Shown here: positions 51,218-62,588 of the stretch, one piece after another
Layout: each line of letters opens with the position of its first letter
Position numbering within the stretch: the first letter of the stretch is position 1
Source of the DNA: Pleurodeles waltl
Taxonomy: Eukaryota; Chordata; Amphibia; Caudata; Salamandridae
Direction of reading: 5' to 3'
DNA length: 64,000 nt
NCBI RefSeq assembly: GCF_031143425.1
Contig: NC_090451.1
Span: forward strand, 667,864,508 to 667,928,507
Made by a program: the position numbers and the translations under genes
Notes under the pieces: generated by a model
The model's database searches: none
The model's input: only the letters and a program-made list of their open reading frames with translations
Told to the model about the DNA's origin: nothing

Positions 51218-51619
51218 GTGTGCAGGGGCTGGGCTGGGCTTGCACAACTACCAAGAGGGCAACGCCATCACTGCTGTTTCCTACCCGTTATGTCCAAATT
51301 ACATAATTCAGTGAAAGAATCATTGGTTAAAGTACACTGCCTGGGCACAAAACTAATATGTAGGTGGTTATACGCAGATATTTGTTTATCAAGCTTTGGT
51401 GGTGGAGATGCTATTTTGTACAGGCCAGGCCTCAAAAAAGACACAAGGAGCTGCTTCCTTCACTGGATCTATCAAAGTTTAACTCAGCTGAGAAATGCTG
51501 ACTGTTTGTCTCATACTATATCTAAAGCTAGGCACAAAGCAGTCTTATCTGCAGGAAGAGGGCTGTGTCAATCTCCCATTTTTCCTCTACAAACTGCTTC
51601 AGACAGTGAAAATGAGTAA
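51218..51619 (+). pseudogene. Possible LINE reverse-transcriptase fragment
   Basis: The 133-codon frame contains LGTKLICRWLYAD and DAILYRPGLKK, which resemble the LLYADD region of LINE reverse transcriptases with the motif split and degraded. The match is weak, has no supporting flanking motifs and may be wrong. If right, it is a dead fragment. Confidence 0.3.
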
Positions 51620-52219
51620 TGAATTACACAAGGCACTGTTCCCCTGTCAACTAACGAGACAAGGCTTTTCAATGGACTGAAGGAATGGTGGGGTTCCACT
51701 TTATTTGCGCAGAGGAGCCTCTGTTGTCCCAGAAAGGCAATGCTATTTTCAATCTTATTTCAGAAGTTGCAATAAAATTTACAACCACAGATCCTAGTGT
51801 AAGACAAGGATTACTGTGAAGTCAGCCATTTATACCACATCCAGTGAGATCAGCAGTTGATGTAATGTAGGCATTATCCCACCCCAAACATTCGTGTTCT
51901 CTTGCTCCATGATGGGTACTGGTATCTTGCCCCTACTGTCCCCCTAACTGAGTGTACCAGGTTCATGCTACCCAGAAGACAAAGAATTAGAGGAAATCAG
52001 TTCTTCCCCATGTGCCACTCAGCCATTTAAGAAAGAGAGCAAACCAACTGCTTTCCGGATTTTCTACCTACTGGAAGTAAAATTTGAAGAGGCAAATGGC
52101 CGCATCCTTCATGTTACTGATTGTTATCCAGAAGAGTAGTAGTGGGGGCAGTGTTATCCCTTTCAGTCAGGTCTTCAGAAGCACCGTTTTCCGGACGCAC
52201 AAAATGGAAGAAGGTGTTC

Positions 52220-52480
52220 GGCCTGTCAACAACTGATGAAGAGTGATACCCTGAAACCGGTCCCAGGATGCTTGTTTCCAGTCCGGGGAGGACCTGGCCT
52301 GGCAGTTCGGTCTGGACTGTTCCCCTGAGGAACAGGGTCAAGACTGATTTGCATACGGCTAGGCCCAAACTGGGGTGGCATAGTGAGCAGAAGAACGATG
52401 GATTAAACCCAGATCTGTGACTGGAGGTGAGTGTTTGCATTGTTCAGCACTCCGTCCATCATCCTTTTGTGTTGCCACAA
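52220..52480 (+). repeat. Probable dispersed repeat (SINE/LINE-related)
   Basis: The segment from GATGAAGAGTGATACCC through GTTCCCCTGAGGAACAG to TTGTTCAGCACTCCGTCC reads like a repeat I associate with salamander genomes. No box A/B pair or target duplication was found, so class and ends are uncertain. The minus-strand 108-codon frame over it is not a gene. Confidence 0.35.
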
Positions 52481-53156
52481 CTGGAGATTACTACATTCCT
52501 TTCTAGTATACTATCATTTCAAGACGGGGGGGGGTGGGACTCCTTTCTTTTCAGAAATATCCTCTAATATGTGGACTGCAAGGTGCTGTCGATCTTCAAA
52601 GATGTTTCTCTTCCTCTCAGTTTATCCAGCAATGGCTGCGTTTCATAAAGAGTCATAAGGTTGCACAGATGATCTTGCTGCTTGGCCTAAGTTGCACTTG
52701 ATTTTCTATTTAAACTACTTAACTACTTAAATGTTTCACTTTACCTTGGCTTAAACATAATTTTATCGGGAAGGTGTCTCAGCCACCAAAATCAAATGAT
52801 ACACATGTATTCTGCTGGCAGTGCTCCTATTACTATTCCAGGATTTACGCAAACACTCCAGGAATACAATACTAAAGCTTCCTCGAGATCCAGAGAAGCA
52901 GGCGAAAAGAGCTGTTTTGCTAGGGCGATTGTCCCGCTCTTGAGTTCTTTTAGACACATTCCCTTGGTCAGTTTCATTTGTCGGCATTAAGGAAATGTGC
53001 TTTTGTCAAACCAAACTCAAAATACTGTGGTTGCTCTAATGATGTAATGCCTGTAATGGAAAGTGCGGTAAAATATTTGGCACTATCTGTCCTTCACTGT
53101 GGCAACATGTGCAGAGACACAAACAGGGGGTATATGTTCTTCTGAACGGCAGAATA

Positions 53157-53303
53157 ATCATTTCATCTGCTCACACATGACATCTCAATGTCAACATCAT
53201 CACTTCATCTGCTCGCACATGACGTCTACATGGCAGTCATCATTTCATCTCCACGCTCAAGACGTCTCCATGTCAGAATCGTTATTTTACTGCTCTCAAA
53301 TTT
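53157..53303. repeat. ~41-bp minisatellite, 3.5 copies
   Basis: Copies start at 53157, 53199, 53239 and 53278 (the last partial). Each begins ATCAYTTCATCTGCTC or close to it, with ACATGACRTCT in the middle. It lies in the probable 3' flank of PRUNE1. Confidence 0.75.
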
Positions 53304-54033
53304 ATAATGAACAAAGTTGGATTTTCTAGAGTTTACTTGACTAATCTCTCAGTGCTACCAACCCAAAAATCAACCATTCTGGAAGCAAAGGACAGGGTGC
53401 TGATGCAAATGGACAGTTTTGGCAACATATTGCTCAGAATGTCGAATATGAGATGGCGGACTCCAGGACTTTGGGGTTCAATTCAACAGCAGATGCTTTA
53501 TGAAGACATCAGGTAGACTTCAGACATTGATGGCCTTAACCAGTGTTGCCTGAATACGTTCGAAACTTGGCTTTTGTAAACCTGAATGATTTGGGAACAG
53601 GCTTAAGCAACTATCACAATCATTAATTTGGAATTGAAACCACAGTGCAGATTTGTTTCTGCTGCTGGAAGAAGGGACATGTTTAGGTCTGCTGCATTTA
53701 TAAATTTACTGATAGGGTCGCAGGCAGTGCACGCATGCTTTGTATAACTCCAATTTTGCCAACACAAGCATAGATGATTGTGCAGGAAAAGTTTCTTAGT
53801 GAAGACTAAGAGGGTCACTCTTTTCTCTCAGCACTAGATCCCCGTGTCCTGTGCTGTGGCAGATTTTGGGGCATCCAGAGGCTCCCCGATCCTCCAGACA
53901 AAATTCAGCAATTTTTCAGGATCTCGTGGGAACCTGGGAATCAGAATAACGTGAGGCCAGTCAAGATTTGCCATTTGGATCAGAAGAGAAGATTTGGATG
54001 CTTTCTCGTCTTTTTGTGTGATCCAGCAACTTC

Positions 54034-54039
54034 TTTATT
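54034..54039 (-). terminator. Candidate PRUNE1 polyadenylation signal
   Basis: AATAAA on the minus strand lies 883 bases past the PRUNE1 stop codon. It is the first canonical hexamer I found downstream; use is not shown. Confidence 0.3.
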
Positions 54040-54492
54040 GACTCAATACATTTGGTATACACATAAAAAACTGTGCATACTAAGCCCTGCCAATGAAGAT
54101 GCCTGTCCAACGGCTTTAGTCAGAAATGTTTTCAGAAAGCCCAACACTTTGTTAATAAGCTGAACAACCTATCAGAAAACTATGCAGTCGCTAAGCTTTC
54201 ATATGAGAAAATGTGGTAGCAGCAAAAACAATAACATGGAGATACCAAACTCCAGCACACCAAAAGGCACAACCTGTCATCTATGGGGTACCAAACAAGT
54301 GTAACATCCTTCTCACACAGATACGCAATCAGTGTCCCACTCAGTTAAATTAACTTAATTATACTCCGAAGGCGACTTAATGAAATTGCCCCCACTGCAG
54401 CTGTGTAAGCTACTGAAAAGGTATAGATATGAAAAATAATTTCAGTGCTTTGATTCAGGGTTGTGAAGCATGCACATGTGCGGAGACTTTAC

Positions 54493-54511
54493 GGGGGGGG
54501 GGGGGGGGGGG
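54493..54511 (+). repeat. Run of 19 G
   Basis: Uninterrupted G tract on the plus strand, about 410 bases past the PRUNE1 stop codon. It would be a C19 run in the PRUNE1 transcript if the 3' UTR reaches this far. Length is prone to both biological and sequencing variation. Confidence 0.9.
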
Positions 54512-54921
54512 CGACAAAAAAAACACATGCATTAAGCTACACCCGAAAAGGTCTGTTCAGCAAGAGTATCGGAACCAGATGCCACCGGTGGTTTACTACT
54601 GAGCTTACTGTATTTAAAGGCGACAAGAAAACATGAATTATAAAGTGTTGGAAGCCTGTGGCCTATTCGGAATGAGAATGTGGGCTTGTTGTACAGTTTG
54701 AAACCAGACCTTTAAGCTAACAAATTTTTACCAAGCCAAGTAAGAAGGGTACCCCCTTTAGGAGTCCACCTGCTTTTTAGCTGAACAGCATTGTCAGTGT
54801 ACTGCAATTGTAAAGAACCATCATGAGTATATACCTCAGACAAGACCACGAATGTAAGTTCCCATAAAAAAGTACCATCTGAACATGAAATATTATTGCA
54901 TCAAAGCTCATATTCCTACAA

Positions 54922-55476
54922 CTATTTCTTCCTGTTGTTCCTGTTTGAGTCTGCCACTGTAATCTGGCTAAATTTTTCCAGCAGGGCCTCTGCAGTCAGT
55001 TTGGGAAGCCCCTTGTCGAGCGGGGAACCTTCCACCAGGCTATTCATTGGGGTGGGGGGTAGGATGACATCATCGTCCAGTGAGGCGTCATCGACTTGCG
55101 TCCGGCAGCCAGTAAAGTAAGCTTTATATCTCTGGCTGTCATCCAGGCAGGTCTCGGATGGATCAGAAAATTCCTCCACGTCTTCATCGTCCAAGCCCAG
55201 TTCCCCGGCACCACGGTTTCGGCAGCTCCAGTTAATATTAGGCTGACATTTTACAGCGGCGTGAGGGTGGCTACCATCCAGCACATCCTGTTGCGTAGCT
55301 GCTGCCAATGCTTCTCTTCGCTCTCTTTCCCGCAAGAAGCTTTTGATAATTGGCAAGACTTTCTTACGCGAGGCAACAGTATTACCTTGCTGGTATGCCT
55401 GGAGGTCTTTGAAGGGGCTGTCCAGTGGGGTGAGCCTCAGATCAGGGTCTTCAGCCTGTTCCAATACTCTGCATAC
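54922..55476 (-). CDS. PRUNE1: PRUNE1 terminal coding exon
   Basis: This is the last coding exon of PRUNE1, a DHH-family phosphoesterase (exopolyphosphatase, reported cAMP phosphodiesterase) that binds NME1 and GSK3 through its tail. The acceptor CCACCCCAG at 55477 opens a phase-0 exon of 184 codons ending in TAG (54924-54922). Residues 1-47 of the exon (VCRVLEQAED...GNTVASRKKVLP) finish the DHHA2 domain and match human ICEVLERSHS...GNTQVSRKKLLP (compared from memory). Residues 48-138 form a basic then acidic, probably disordered linker. Residues 139-172 (LPPTPMNSLVEGSPLDKGLP...LLEKFSQI) are the strongly conserved tail motif. The end NRKK corresponds to the human SLSKK end. The linker is several dozen residues longer than I recall in mammals. 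Clustered D/E around DDEDVEEFSD suggests casein-kinase-type phosphorylation, which is inference. Confidence 0.95.
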   Translation of the reverse strand, partial: VCRVLEQAEDPDLRLTPLDSPFKDLQAYQQGNTVASRKKVLPIIKSFLRERERREALAAATQQDVLDGSHPHAAVKCQPNINWSCRNRGAGELGLDDEDVEEFSDPSETCLDDSQRYKAYFTGCRTQVDDASLDDDVILPPTPMNSLVEGSPLDKGLPKLTAEALLEKFSQITVADSNRNNRKK

Positions 55477-56949
55477 CTGGGGTGGGAAAGCACAAAACAG
55501 AGGAATGAGTTTAAAGAGTAGCAAGGCGGTTTAACCTGATCAGTGAATGTTTGCAACACTAGCTTAAAGAATGTTCAACCAAGAAGGAACTTCACCGACC
55601 TCAAGTACATGATTCTGACCACTTGAAGTCGGTGAGGATGGAAATGATTCAAAGGCCTGTTGCGCCACTGGGCACTAGTTCCCACAACCCAAGCTTACTT
55701 TGGCATGCTGCCTACAGTGAACATTCACTATCTGAATCAATGAAATTAACTTGAAATTAACTGACAAGTTATGTGCGAAGAATTATCGCAAGCATGGTAA
55801 GGACTGGATTCTTCTGCCACAATACACTTACAACAAATCATTTTCAGCAAAATCTTGAATGTGTATGCAAATCCAAACAAACTATAAGAAAATCATTTTT
55901 TTGCACACAAAAAATCTTAAGGCTCTCTGACTATTCTTTAACTATTCTGGACCACCACCTCCAACGTACAAGCACATTACAGAGGCAAATTAATTTTGTT
56001 TTTGCTGATGTCCTCCCTTCTGATGTCAAACAACAAGTGTCCACTGTGACTGTTTTGTTTTTTTCCCCCAGCTCCATGCAGATAAGAGAAACACACTGCA
56101 GTGATCCTCTTAGCTGGGGTTGGGGGGATGTATTTGTTATTCCTGTGAATTATCAAGCTTGAGGCAGAATCTCCTGTACTGGTGAATCAGTGGAGACTAG
56201 TACCATATCTGCAACACTTCACACATGGTCATGTCACCGAGGAGTGTTGATCCTATGGAAGCATGCATCAATATTTCATCCTATGCTGATCACCCAAAAC
56301 TTGGAGGTGACAAGTGCAAAATAGAGTATCGTAAAAATTCAAAAAGTGGGTAATCCTGCCCTCTGAGGACTGGAAGGAATACAGTGGCCCATGACTCCCT
56401 TTGAAACCGACTTCACAGAGGGTTTGTCCACTTTGGAGTGCCATTAAGTAATTAAATGAAATGATGTGACCATCCCTTGCATGCTTTTTTAGTAGTATTA
56501 ATTTATAGCATAAAATAAGTGCAATGCTAACTAACCAAAGTTGGCTACTCCTTGAACTTGAAAGCATTCCATTTGGGCGCAATGGTGCCCCAAGTCATTC
56601 ATGTTTGTGTGCAGCTGCCACCTAGACGTGTTACAAACACACACAGGCTGTCAAACCAACACAGAGAGAAATTTCACACCTGTCTTTTTCAATTGACAGG
56701 TTGTAACATAAACCTTTTTTACTACCATGTAGGACAGATGTCTTAGCTGGCACTAATATGGTCAGAGTGCAAACACTAATTGACTGTGTCTGCGCTAAAA
56801 GCCCTGTTTGTAACTCCAAAATGTACATAAGATTTGAATTTCAGATGGGGTGCTGATATAAAGAAGAAATGATTAAATGAATCTAGAATGTAGCTTCATA
56901 GGCTTATACTGTACAAGGACCAACATAAAAACTGATATTTTACGGGCAT

Positions 56950-56952
<3 letters not shown>

Positions 56953-57002
<50 letters not shown>
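56953..57002. repeat. (AC)n microsatellite
   Basis: About 25 uninterrupted AC dinucleotides in a PRUNE1 intron. Likely polymorphic. Confidence 0.95.
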
Positions 57003-57003
<1 letters not shown>

Positions 57004-59089
57004 AGTGGGCAGTGGCCTCAGTGGGTGGTGATGTGGTCGATGTAGGTAAAGAAGGCAGCAGGCGAAGGCCTGAGTGTCTTGAATATCTTGAGCCTGGGTA
57101 ATGTAGTAGAAAAAATATTGGTTTCATTAGTCCTATCTGGACTTCACGCAGCAAGAGGTGGATCTAAGATTGTCATAGATGGCCCTATTGAAAAGTCCTA
57201 CAAGTGGCTGGAAGGACCAGAACGAGCCTGATGGTTTCAGTAATGTATGAGGTGGAGACTGGCCGAGAGTAGATTTTAACACACATCACAAGATAGCAGA
57301 GTTAGAGACGTGTTATGCTGAGGATCCCTTTCAAGGCAAGCTTGAGTAGCATGTTCTGTGTCTAGTATTGGTCGAAAGCCCTTCTGGGCTTGGTGAAATG
57401 AGGTAATGAAAAATCCAACTGCAACCACTGTATTTAGAGTATTTCAGTCTAGAAAATGTTGCTGAATCGCCTGCACTATCTACAGAGAATTCAGACTTGT
57501 AGAGAAACATCCCAAAATGGTATGAAAATGTAACAGGATTATGCCTCCGGAGGAAAAAAACAAGTGAGTTACTGTTCGTATTTGAAACCAACAACTTATC
57601 ACATTGAAAAACATTTTAAAAAAATATATAATTTTTAAACTTTTTCCGCTTGAAGTTTTGTGGTAGCTCATTCTACCACATGCTTTGTTTAGTCGTACAT
57701 GCAAGGTGGTACTTAAGTGCTTGTACCTTTTGATTTGTTGTCCTGCTCTCTTGCAGCCCCTTGCACTGTGGAATGTGTGCTGAGGAGACTGGTCTTCAGG
57801 GTGCTGGAACGGTGAACTGAGTACTGGTGCTAGAAGAAGATGATCTGCATGATGGCATTTGGCTTTATCGCTATAAATCCCTTATTACTAAGGCGCTATC
57901 ACACCGCCTACAAGCTGTGTGCACCGGGGTCCTCTAGCATTTCAGAGGACAGCATAGGTGTCACCATCACTCTGACTTTGTTTAATACGTGAAATTCAAT
58001 GGACTTTACTGATGCGTTTAACCAGTATGCTTTACTGAGAGGCCAGTTGCCTAGAGACTCTGCCATAGTAGGAGCTTGGTACTGCCATGTATGTGAAGCT
58101 GTACATAGGTTGCTGTGCTGCATCAGCAACTGTTTAAAAAAAAAAAAAGATCAGAGGCACTGCTAAGACTGTTTCATGCCAAGTCCATAGTTCAATGCAG
58201 ATTTTTACAAAGTACATTGTGAGACCCATAACAGGATTAGGGATCTGCAACATCCAAGATCTGCAGTGTGAGTGATCTGTCCTCTAATTTACTGTGTGAA
58301 CGTGTTCTCTCTTTGAAACGGTCAAGGAAGACGCTGGACCATAGCCTCCCAATTCTCGAACACAGGGGCCAAACCGTGACAGCCACTGTATGGTGCTTGC
58401 GCCAGAAGCCGTACAATAAGGCCGGATTCCGAAGCATTTTATACTACAGTGGTCCACTGATGCACAAATGTGTTGTAAAGTTAGACATTGGGTATTGCTG
58501 TTGACAGATTTATTGTTTATATAGTGAAATCTTGTTATGTAAAGCAGATTCCTACTACCATATTGATAAAATGTGTTTTTTCATAACTTTTTGTCATCTT
58601 TGCCTAAAAATAAGTCTATAGAACCTGCTCCCTGTGAGGTTAGACAGGTCAGCATCTTCTCCATCCATCCCCTTTCCAATCTGAGGCTGGGTGATAGAAA
58701 GAATTTACCCGCTCTTTTTAATTCATTTGAAATAGCAACAACAACAACAACAAAAAAAGCTGATGTGAGGCCATACTGGATAGATTTGCAGGGACCTAAA
58801 ACTACCCTTATGACATCAGTTATGAAATTATTCAAACTCCTTTTGCAAGCACCTATTTATTACATGCAGAAGCAAACTATAGTAAGCCGTAAAGAGGATT
58901 ACAATAGGTGTACAATATTTGGTGTGGAGGTTTATTGACTATAGCCCTAAAGCACGTAACCGAATGGACCGTGAATTTGTTCTGCAGTAACTGGTCCAAA
59001 GATGTTTGCCACAAGTTCTTCTATAGTTGTGGATACGTATGAACTGATTGTGTCAGAACTCAAGGAGGCAAACTCAGTTGCGACTTTTT

Positions 59090-59530
59090 GTCTTGGTGAC
59101 ACAACTTGGCCCAGTGCCTGGCATGATGCTTAGGATGAAACCTGGCATGTCGTCTGGTGCTAGGGACTTGAATCAGTATGAGTCTCACAATACAGAAACA
59201 CCCTGAAAGATATATGGCACCTGGAACATGACTCAGCGCGGTGTCTGGCACCGGGAACAATAGTGAAGCAATTTGTAGGAAAGATAATCTGGTCTGATTT
59301 TGCAGAAGGAACAGGACTTGTGCAGCCACCTGTTAAGGGCTGCACTCAAAACAATAACTTGTGCAGTGCCTTGGTAAGGGTTAGGACTCAAGAGGAGTCC
59401 TGTATGGGGGCGACATGGCCTTTGCAATGTGTTACAATGGGTACACCCTGCATGAGGTGTTGTGCAAGGGATATACCGTGCAGTGTGTCAATGACACGAT
59501 GTGTGAGATATCTTGTCTGCAGTCTCCAAC
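59090..59530. repeat. Degenerate repeat with GTGCCTGGCA phrase
   Basis: Variants of GTG(C/T)CTGGCA and CACCTGGAACATGAC recur at irregular spacing, suggesting an old minisatellite with a unit near 50 bp. The period is not firm. Confidence 0.35.
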
Positions 59531-61027
59531 AAGCATAATGTCCTGAGAAGCAATGCACACTATCCCCTATTGATGGGAATATGACCCTTGCTAGCGGACA
59601 CAATCCATATAAGGTTTTTCATATGGGGGTGCATGACACGTGAAACCCAGTGCAGAGGTTGTATATAAAAAAAAATTAAAGAGTATGTGGCAGTACTTTC
59701 CTGAACCTCTTATCAGGTCTGAGAGGTGACAGTGATTAACTCCATGAATCCCCTGGCACCGTCCTCTGAAAGCTGCAGTCGAACGGTATTCTAATTGAGC
59801 GTCACTCAAACATGGAGGAAACGCAACAGAGATATCTTCTTACCTATGATTTAAATTTTATCTGAGAGAAGATGATCCAGAGAGGCCTCTAAGCTGTACC
59901 TGCAAGAGCGCAGAATGCTCACATTTCTCAAGCAACAAAGAGTGAACTTGCGACCATGTTAATGAGCGACAGTCAAAATACAACCATTGCACCGAAGTTG
60001 TGACTGTCAGTAGTGCGATACAAATATCAACTTTTGGCACCAGTATCCACGGGTGACTTATGAAGTTAATTTTTAGAAACTAAAACTTGGCAAGAAAATG
60101 CACATGACTATGGTATAATACTGGAATTAAATCACAAATTCAAGCTTGCAGAGCTACTTGCTTCATGAGTGACCATCAGCCTAAACGTAAAAAGTGTGTA
60201 CAACCTAACAGCCGGCCGGGGCAGAAACCCCTAGAACCTTTATATTGCCTGCCTGATGACGGCTCATATTATAGACTAATCTACTACTTGTATAGTGCAG
60301 ATGTTCTTCTTAAGACTTCTTGGCCACACCAAAAAGTGGGTACCGGTGTTGAATGGAGGGTGATATAGTTGGATCCTTTGAGTTTGAAGAAGCTCATTAC
60401 CCCAGTCATTGATGAAGAAGATAAATAAAGTATTTAAAAGAGAAAATTAGCCTCACTGCGAATCCCCCAGAAAAGTCCTCATTATTTCCCCAGTTCTGGT
60501 AATTCTTGGGAAACAGGGAATAACAAACAAGAGTTACAGGTTTCTGTGGCAAGGCATGAGTAAGTCAGTATTTACACTCGGCTTGCCCGGGTCTTCCGCT
60601 GGTCTTTATATAGAGATTTCAGCATTTAATTATCCATGTGAAATAACTGTAGGCACTCATAACGAGGACCTAAGCTGTTACTGATGTCACAAGGAAGATG
60701 AGGAAGCTCAACCTCCAGAATTCATGGCCTTGTGAGAATGGATCTCTGACAGTCTTTGGGGTGGATTGGATAATTTTGCTAGATACAAACAGGTCGAGTT
60801 CTCCAGAATTAAGGTGGACCCTATTTGCCCAAAGACCAAGTTTGTACAATGTAGTATTTCCAAATACATCTGCCTTCCTCTGGCAATCAGTGTAGACCTG
60901 ATGGCAGGGAGAAATCTGGCCACATCTGAAAGTCGTCCAGCTTGGTTACAGACGTAACAAAATTATTTTCATACGGATGTCCACAACCGCAAGCTCTGGC
61001 AAAAGTTTACAGATAAATCAAACTCAC

Positions 61028-61186
61028 CAGTTTGCGGAGATGCCCGTCAGGACTGTACACTGCTAGCTGCCTCTGAGGCTCCCCCTGGTCACTGAAAGCG
61101 ATGGCCATGCCAACCCACACACTGTATCCATGTGTCTGACAGAAATGTGAAAGCTCCTGCTGAAGATCAGGTGGCTGTAGGAAGAC
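61028..61186 (-). CDS. PRUNE1: PRUNE1 coding exon (DHHA2 core)
   Basis: This 159-bp exon has 53 codons and is phase 0 at both ends. The acceptor is TATCATTGCAG and the donor GTGAGT, a near-perfect consensus. It encodes VFLQPPDLQQELSHFCQTHG and continues to end at HLRKL. It aligns without gaps to the human segment [20 protein letters not shown]...EPVRQLAIFCP (compared from memory), in the DHHA2 domain that closes over the active site of DHH phosphoesterases. The EPQRQLAVYSP stretch is the best-conserved part. No frame damage. Confidence 0.95.
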
Positions 61187-62268
61187 CTGCAATGATAAAC
61201 AGAAATCAACAAACATCACAGGTGATGAGCAATTCAACAGCACAATTCCTATACATTCGAGCAACAAGACAGCGTTCCTGTGAATGCTCCAGATGTTGGT
61301 GGGCCAGGTGTTTTCTAGTGCATGGCAGGTTAGATGATAAGAGAGGGTCTTAATTTATTTTCTGAAGGGAAGGAGGTAGGCATGCTGGAAGGACCATTTT
61401 ATGAGTACTGGAGGAAGAAGCAAATCTTGAATTGTTTCTTGGGAATGTCTATAGGTTGGGTACTGGAAACAGTTGAAGTTTAAGCTTTTTTCTGATGGCT
61501 GGTATTGTGTGTGTTTATAGAGAAATTTTTGAGATGTCTTGTGAAGGACCAGATGCTGACAGAATAGTTTAGTCTTCGTTTGTTTTCTGAAAGCTGGCAG
61601 GTTTGGTTGCTGGCAAAAAAAAGTGATCCTGAGTTGTTTTCTACAAGCTCTAGGGAAACAGCCATTGCTCTTTCCAATTGGAGCCAGAAGGATGGTTGTA
61701 TTCAGACCTACATTAGCTGGAGGGCAGGAATGTCGGTAAACGGCTGTGCACGAATAGACCCATCGCAAACAGTGGTTGCAAACTGCACACTGACTTTCTG
61801 TGAACTGTTTTTCCATTTTATGATGCGACCTATGAACTGACAGGTCACATTACAAAATATTCAGTTATGGATGATTGCATGTTGCGGCTTTTACGAACCT
61901 CTGTAAATGGCTACAAGAACGGCGATGGTGGCATTCCAAAACATGAAACATACTTTTTTTAAGCAGCACATGTTCCTTAAGAGGAAAATAAAGAAATGTG
62001 TTTGTATGGAAATACATTATGGATTAGTTACCATCCCTTTTCCGAATCACAAAAGGAGGTTATTACATTGCAGTAAAAAATGTTTTTAAATAAACACAAC
62101 AAAAACACAAACAAGCATTTTGCATTTGCATACTCTGTCATTCAGTGAACTAAATGCATTTGCGCCCTCAGCGCCAGGAGTGGCATTGGGGTGTGTTCAT
62201 ATGCCCCCACTGATCTTAGTCCTTGAAGCTGCTGGGAATGGCAAAGCACCCACAGAAGAATCGCCCAC
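61187..62268 (-). other. PRUNE1 intron (1.1 kb) with old minisatellite
   Basis: Phase-0 intron bounded by GTGGGC and TTGCAG. From about 61355 to 61640 variants of TTGTTTTCTGAAAGCTGGCAG and GGTT(G)GGTACTGG recur, a decayed minisatellite of irregular 55-90-bp spacing. Confidence 0.7.
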
Positions 62269-62363
62269 CTCCAGGGTCTTGTAGATGGCACTGATGGCGA
62301 GACTGATCTCTCGACTGTTCAACGCTTTCAGGTCTTTTCTCAGCATCTGCTCAGTGGTGAGGC
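62269..62363 (-). CDS. PRUNE1: PRUNE1 coding exon (DHHA2 start)
   Basis: This 95-bp exon encodes LTTEQMLRKDLKALNSREIS and ends at YKTLE after completing a split Gly codon (G|GC). The LTTEQMLRKD core is identical to the human PRUNE1 sequence as I recall it and opens the DHHA2 domain. The acceptor is TTTTGTAG and the donor GTGGGC. Entry phase 1 and exit phase 0 fit the exons on both sides. Confidence 0.95.
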
Positions 62364-62588
62364 CTACAAAACAAGAACATTCACACGTTCAAGGATGGTT
62401 AAAAGTATCTGTTTCATGGGCAGAGAAGCGGGTGCCCGAGATGTTTAGGCGTTGAGGACATCTACTGGTACCCAAACTCGCTGAATCTTGTTCAGTCTTG
62501 CAGAAGAAATTCAGCGTGTCTTGGCTATCAGCAAATACCTCATTTATAACCAGTCCAACAGAGGGACAACATAAAATGGAAACGGTAC
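62364..62588 (-). other. PRUNE1 short intron (225 bp)
   Basis: Phase-1 intron from GTACCG to TTTTGTAG. No repeat or other feature is visible in it. Confidence 0.9.

Larger units (their letters stand above)
55477..61027 (-). other. PRUNE1 intron (5.6 kb)
   Basis: Phase-0 intron between GTGAGTTTG (donor at 61027) and the CCACCCCAG acceptor. It contains an (AC)n microsatellite (56953-57002), an (AAC)n tract (about 58735-58751), an A run (about 58136-58149) and a degenerate repeat at 59090-59530. I see no additional exon or recognisable transposon. Confidence 0.8.

Noticed and set aside
53157..53303. CRISPR-like array
   Set aside because: Units are contiguous and degenerate, without identical repeats separated by unique spacers, and the DNA is vertebrate.
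56877..57154. Open frames with His-Thr or Cys-Val runs
   Set aside because: They are translations of the (AC)n microsatellite.
62389..62588. Extension of the PRUNE1 exon into downstream open frame
   Set aside because: Similarity to PRUNE1 stops at FDVT, where a GT donor follows, and the next exon continues the split Gly codon exactly.
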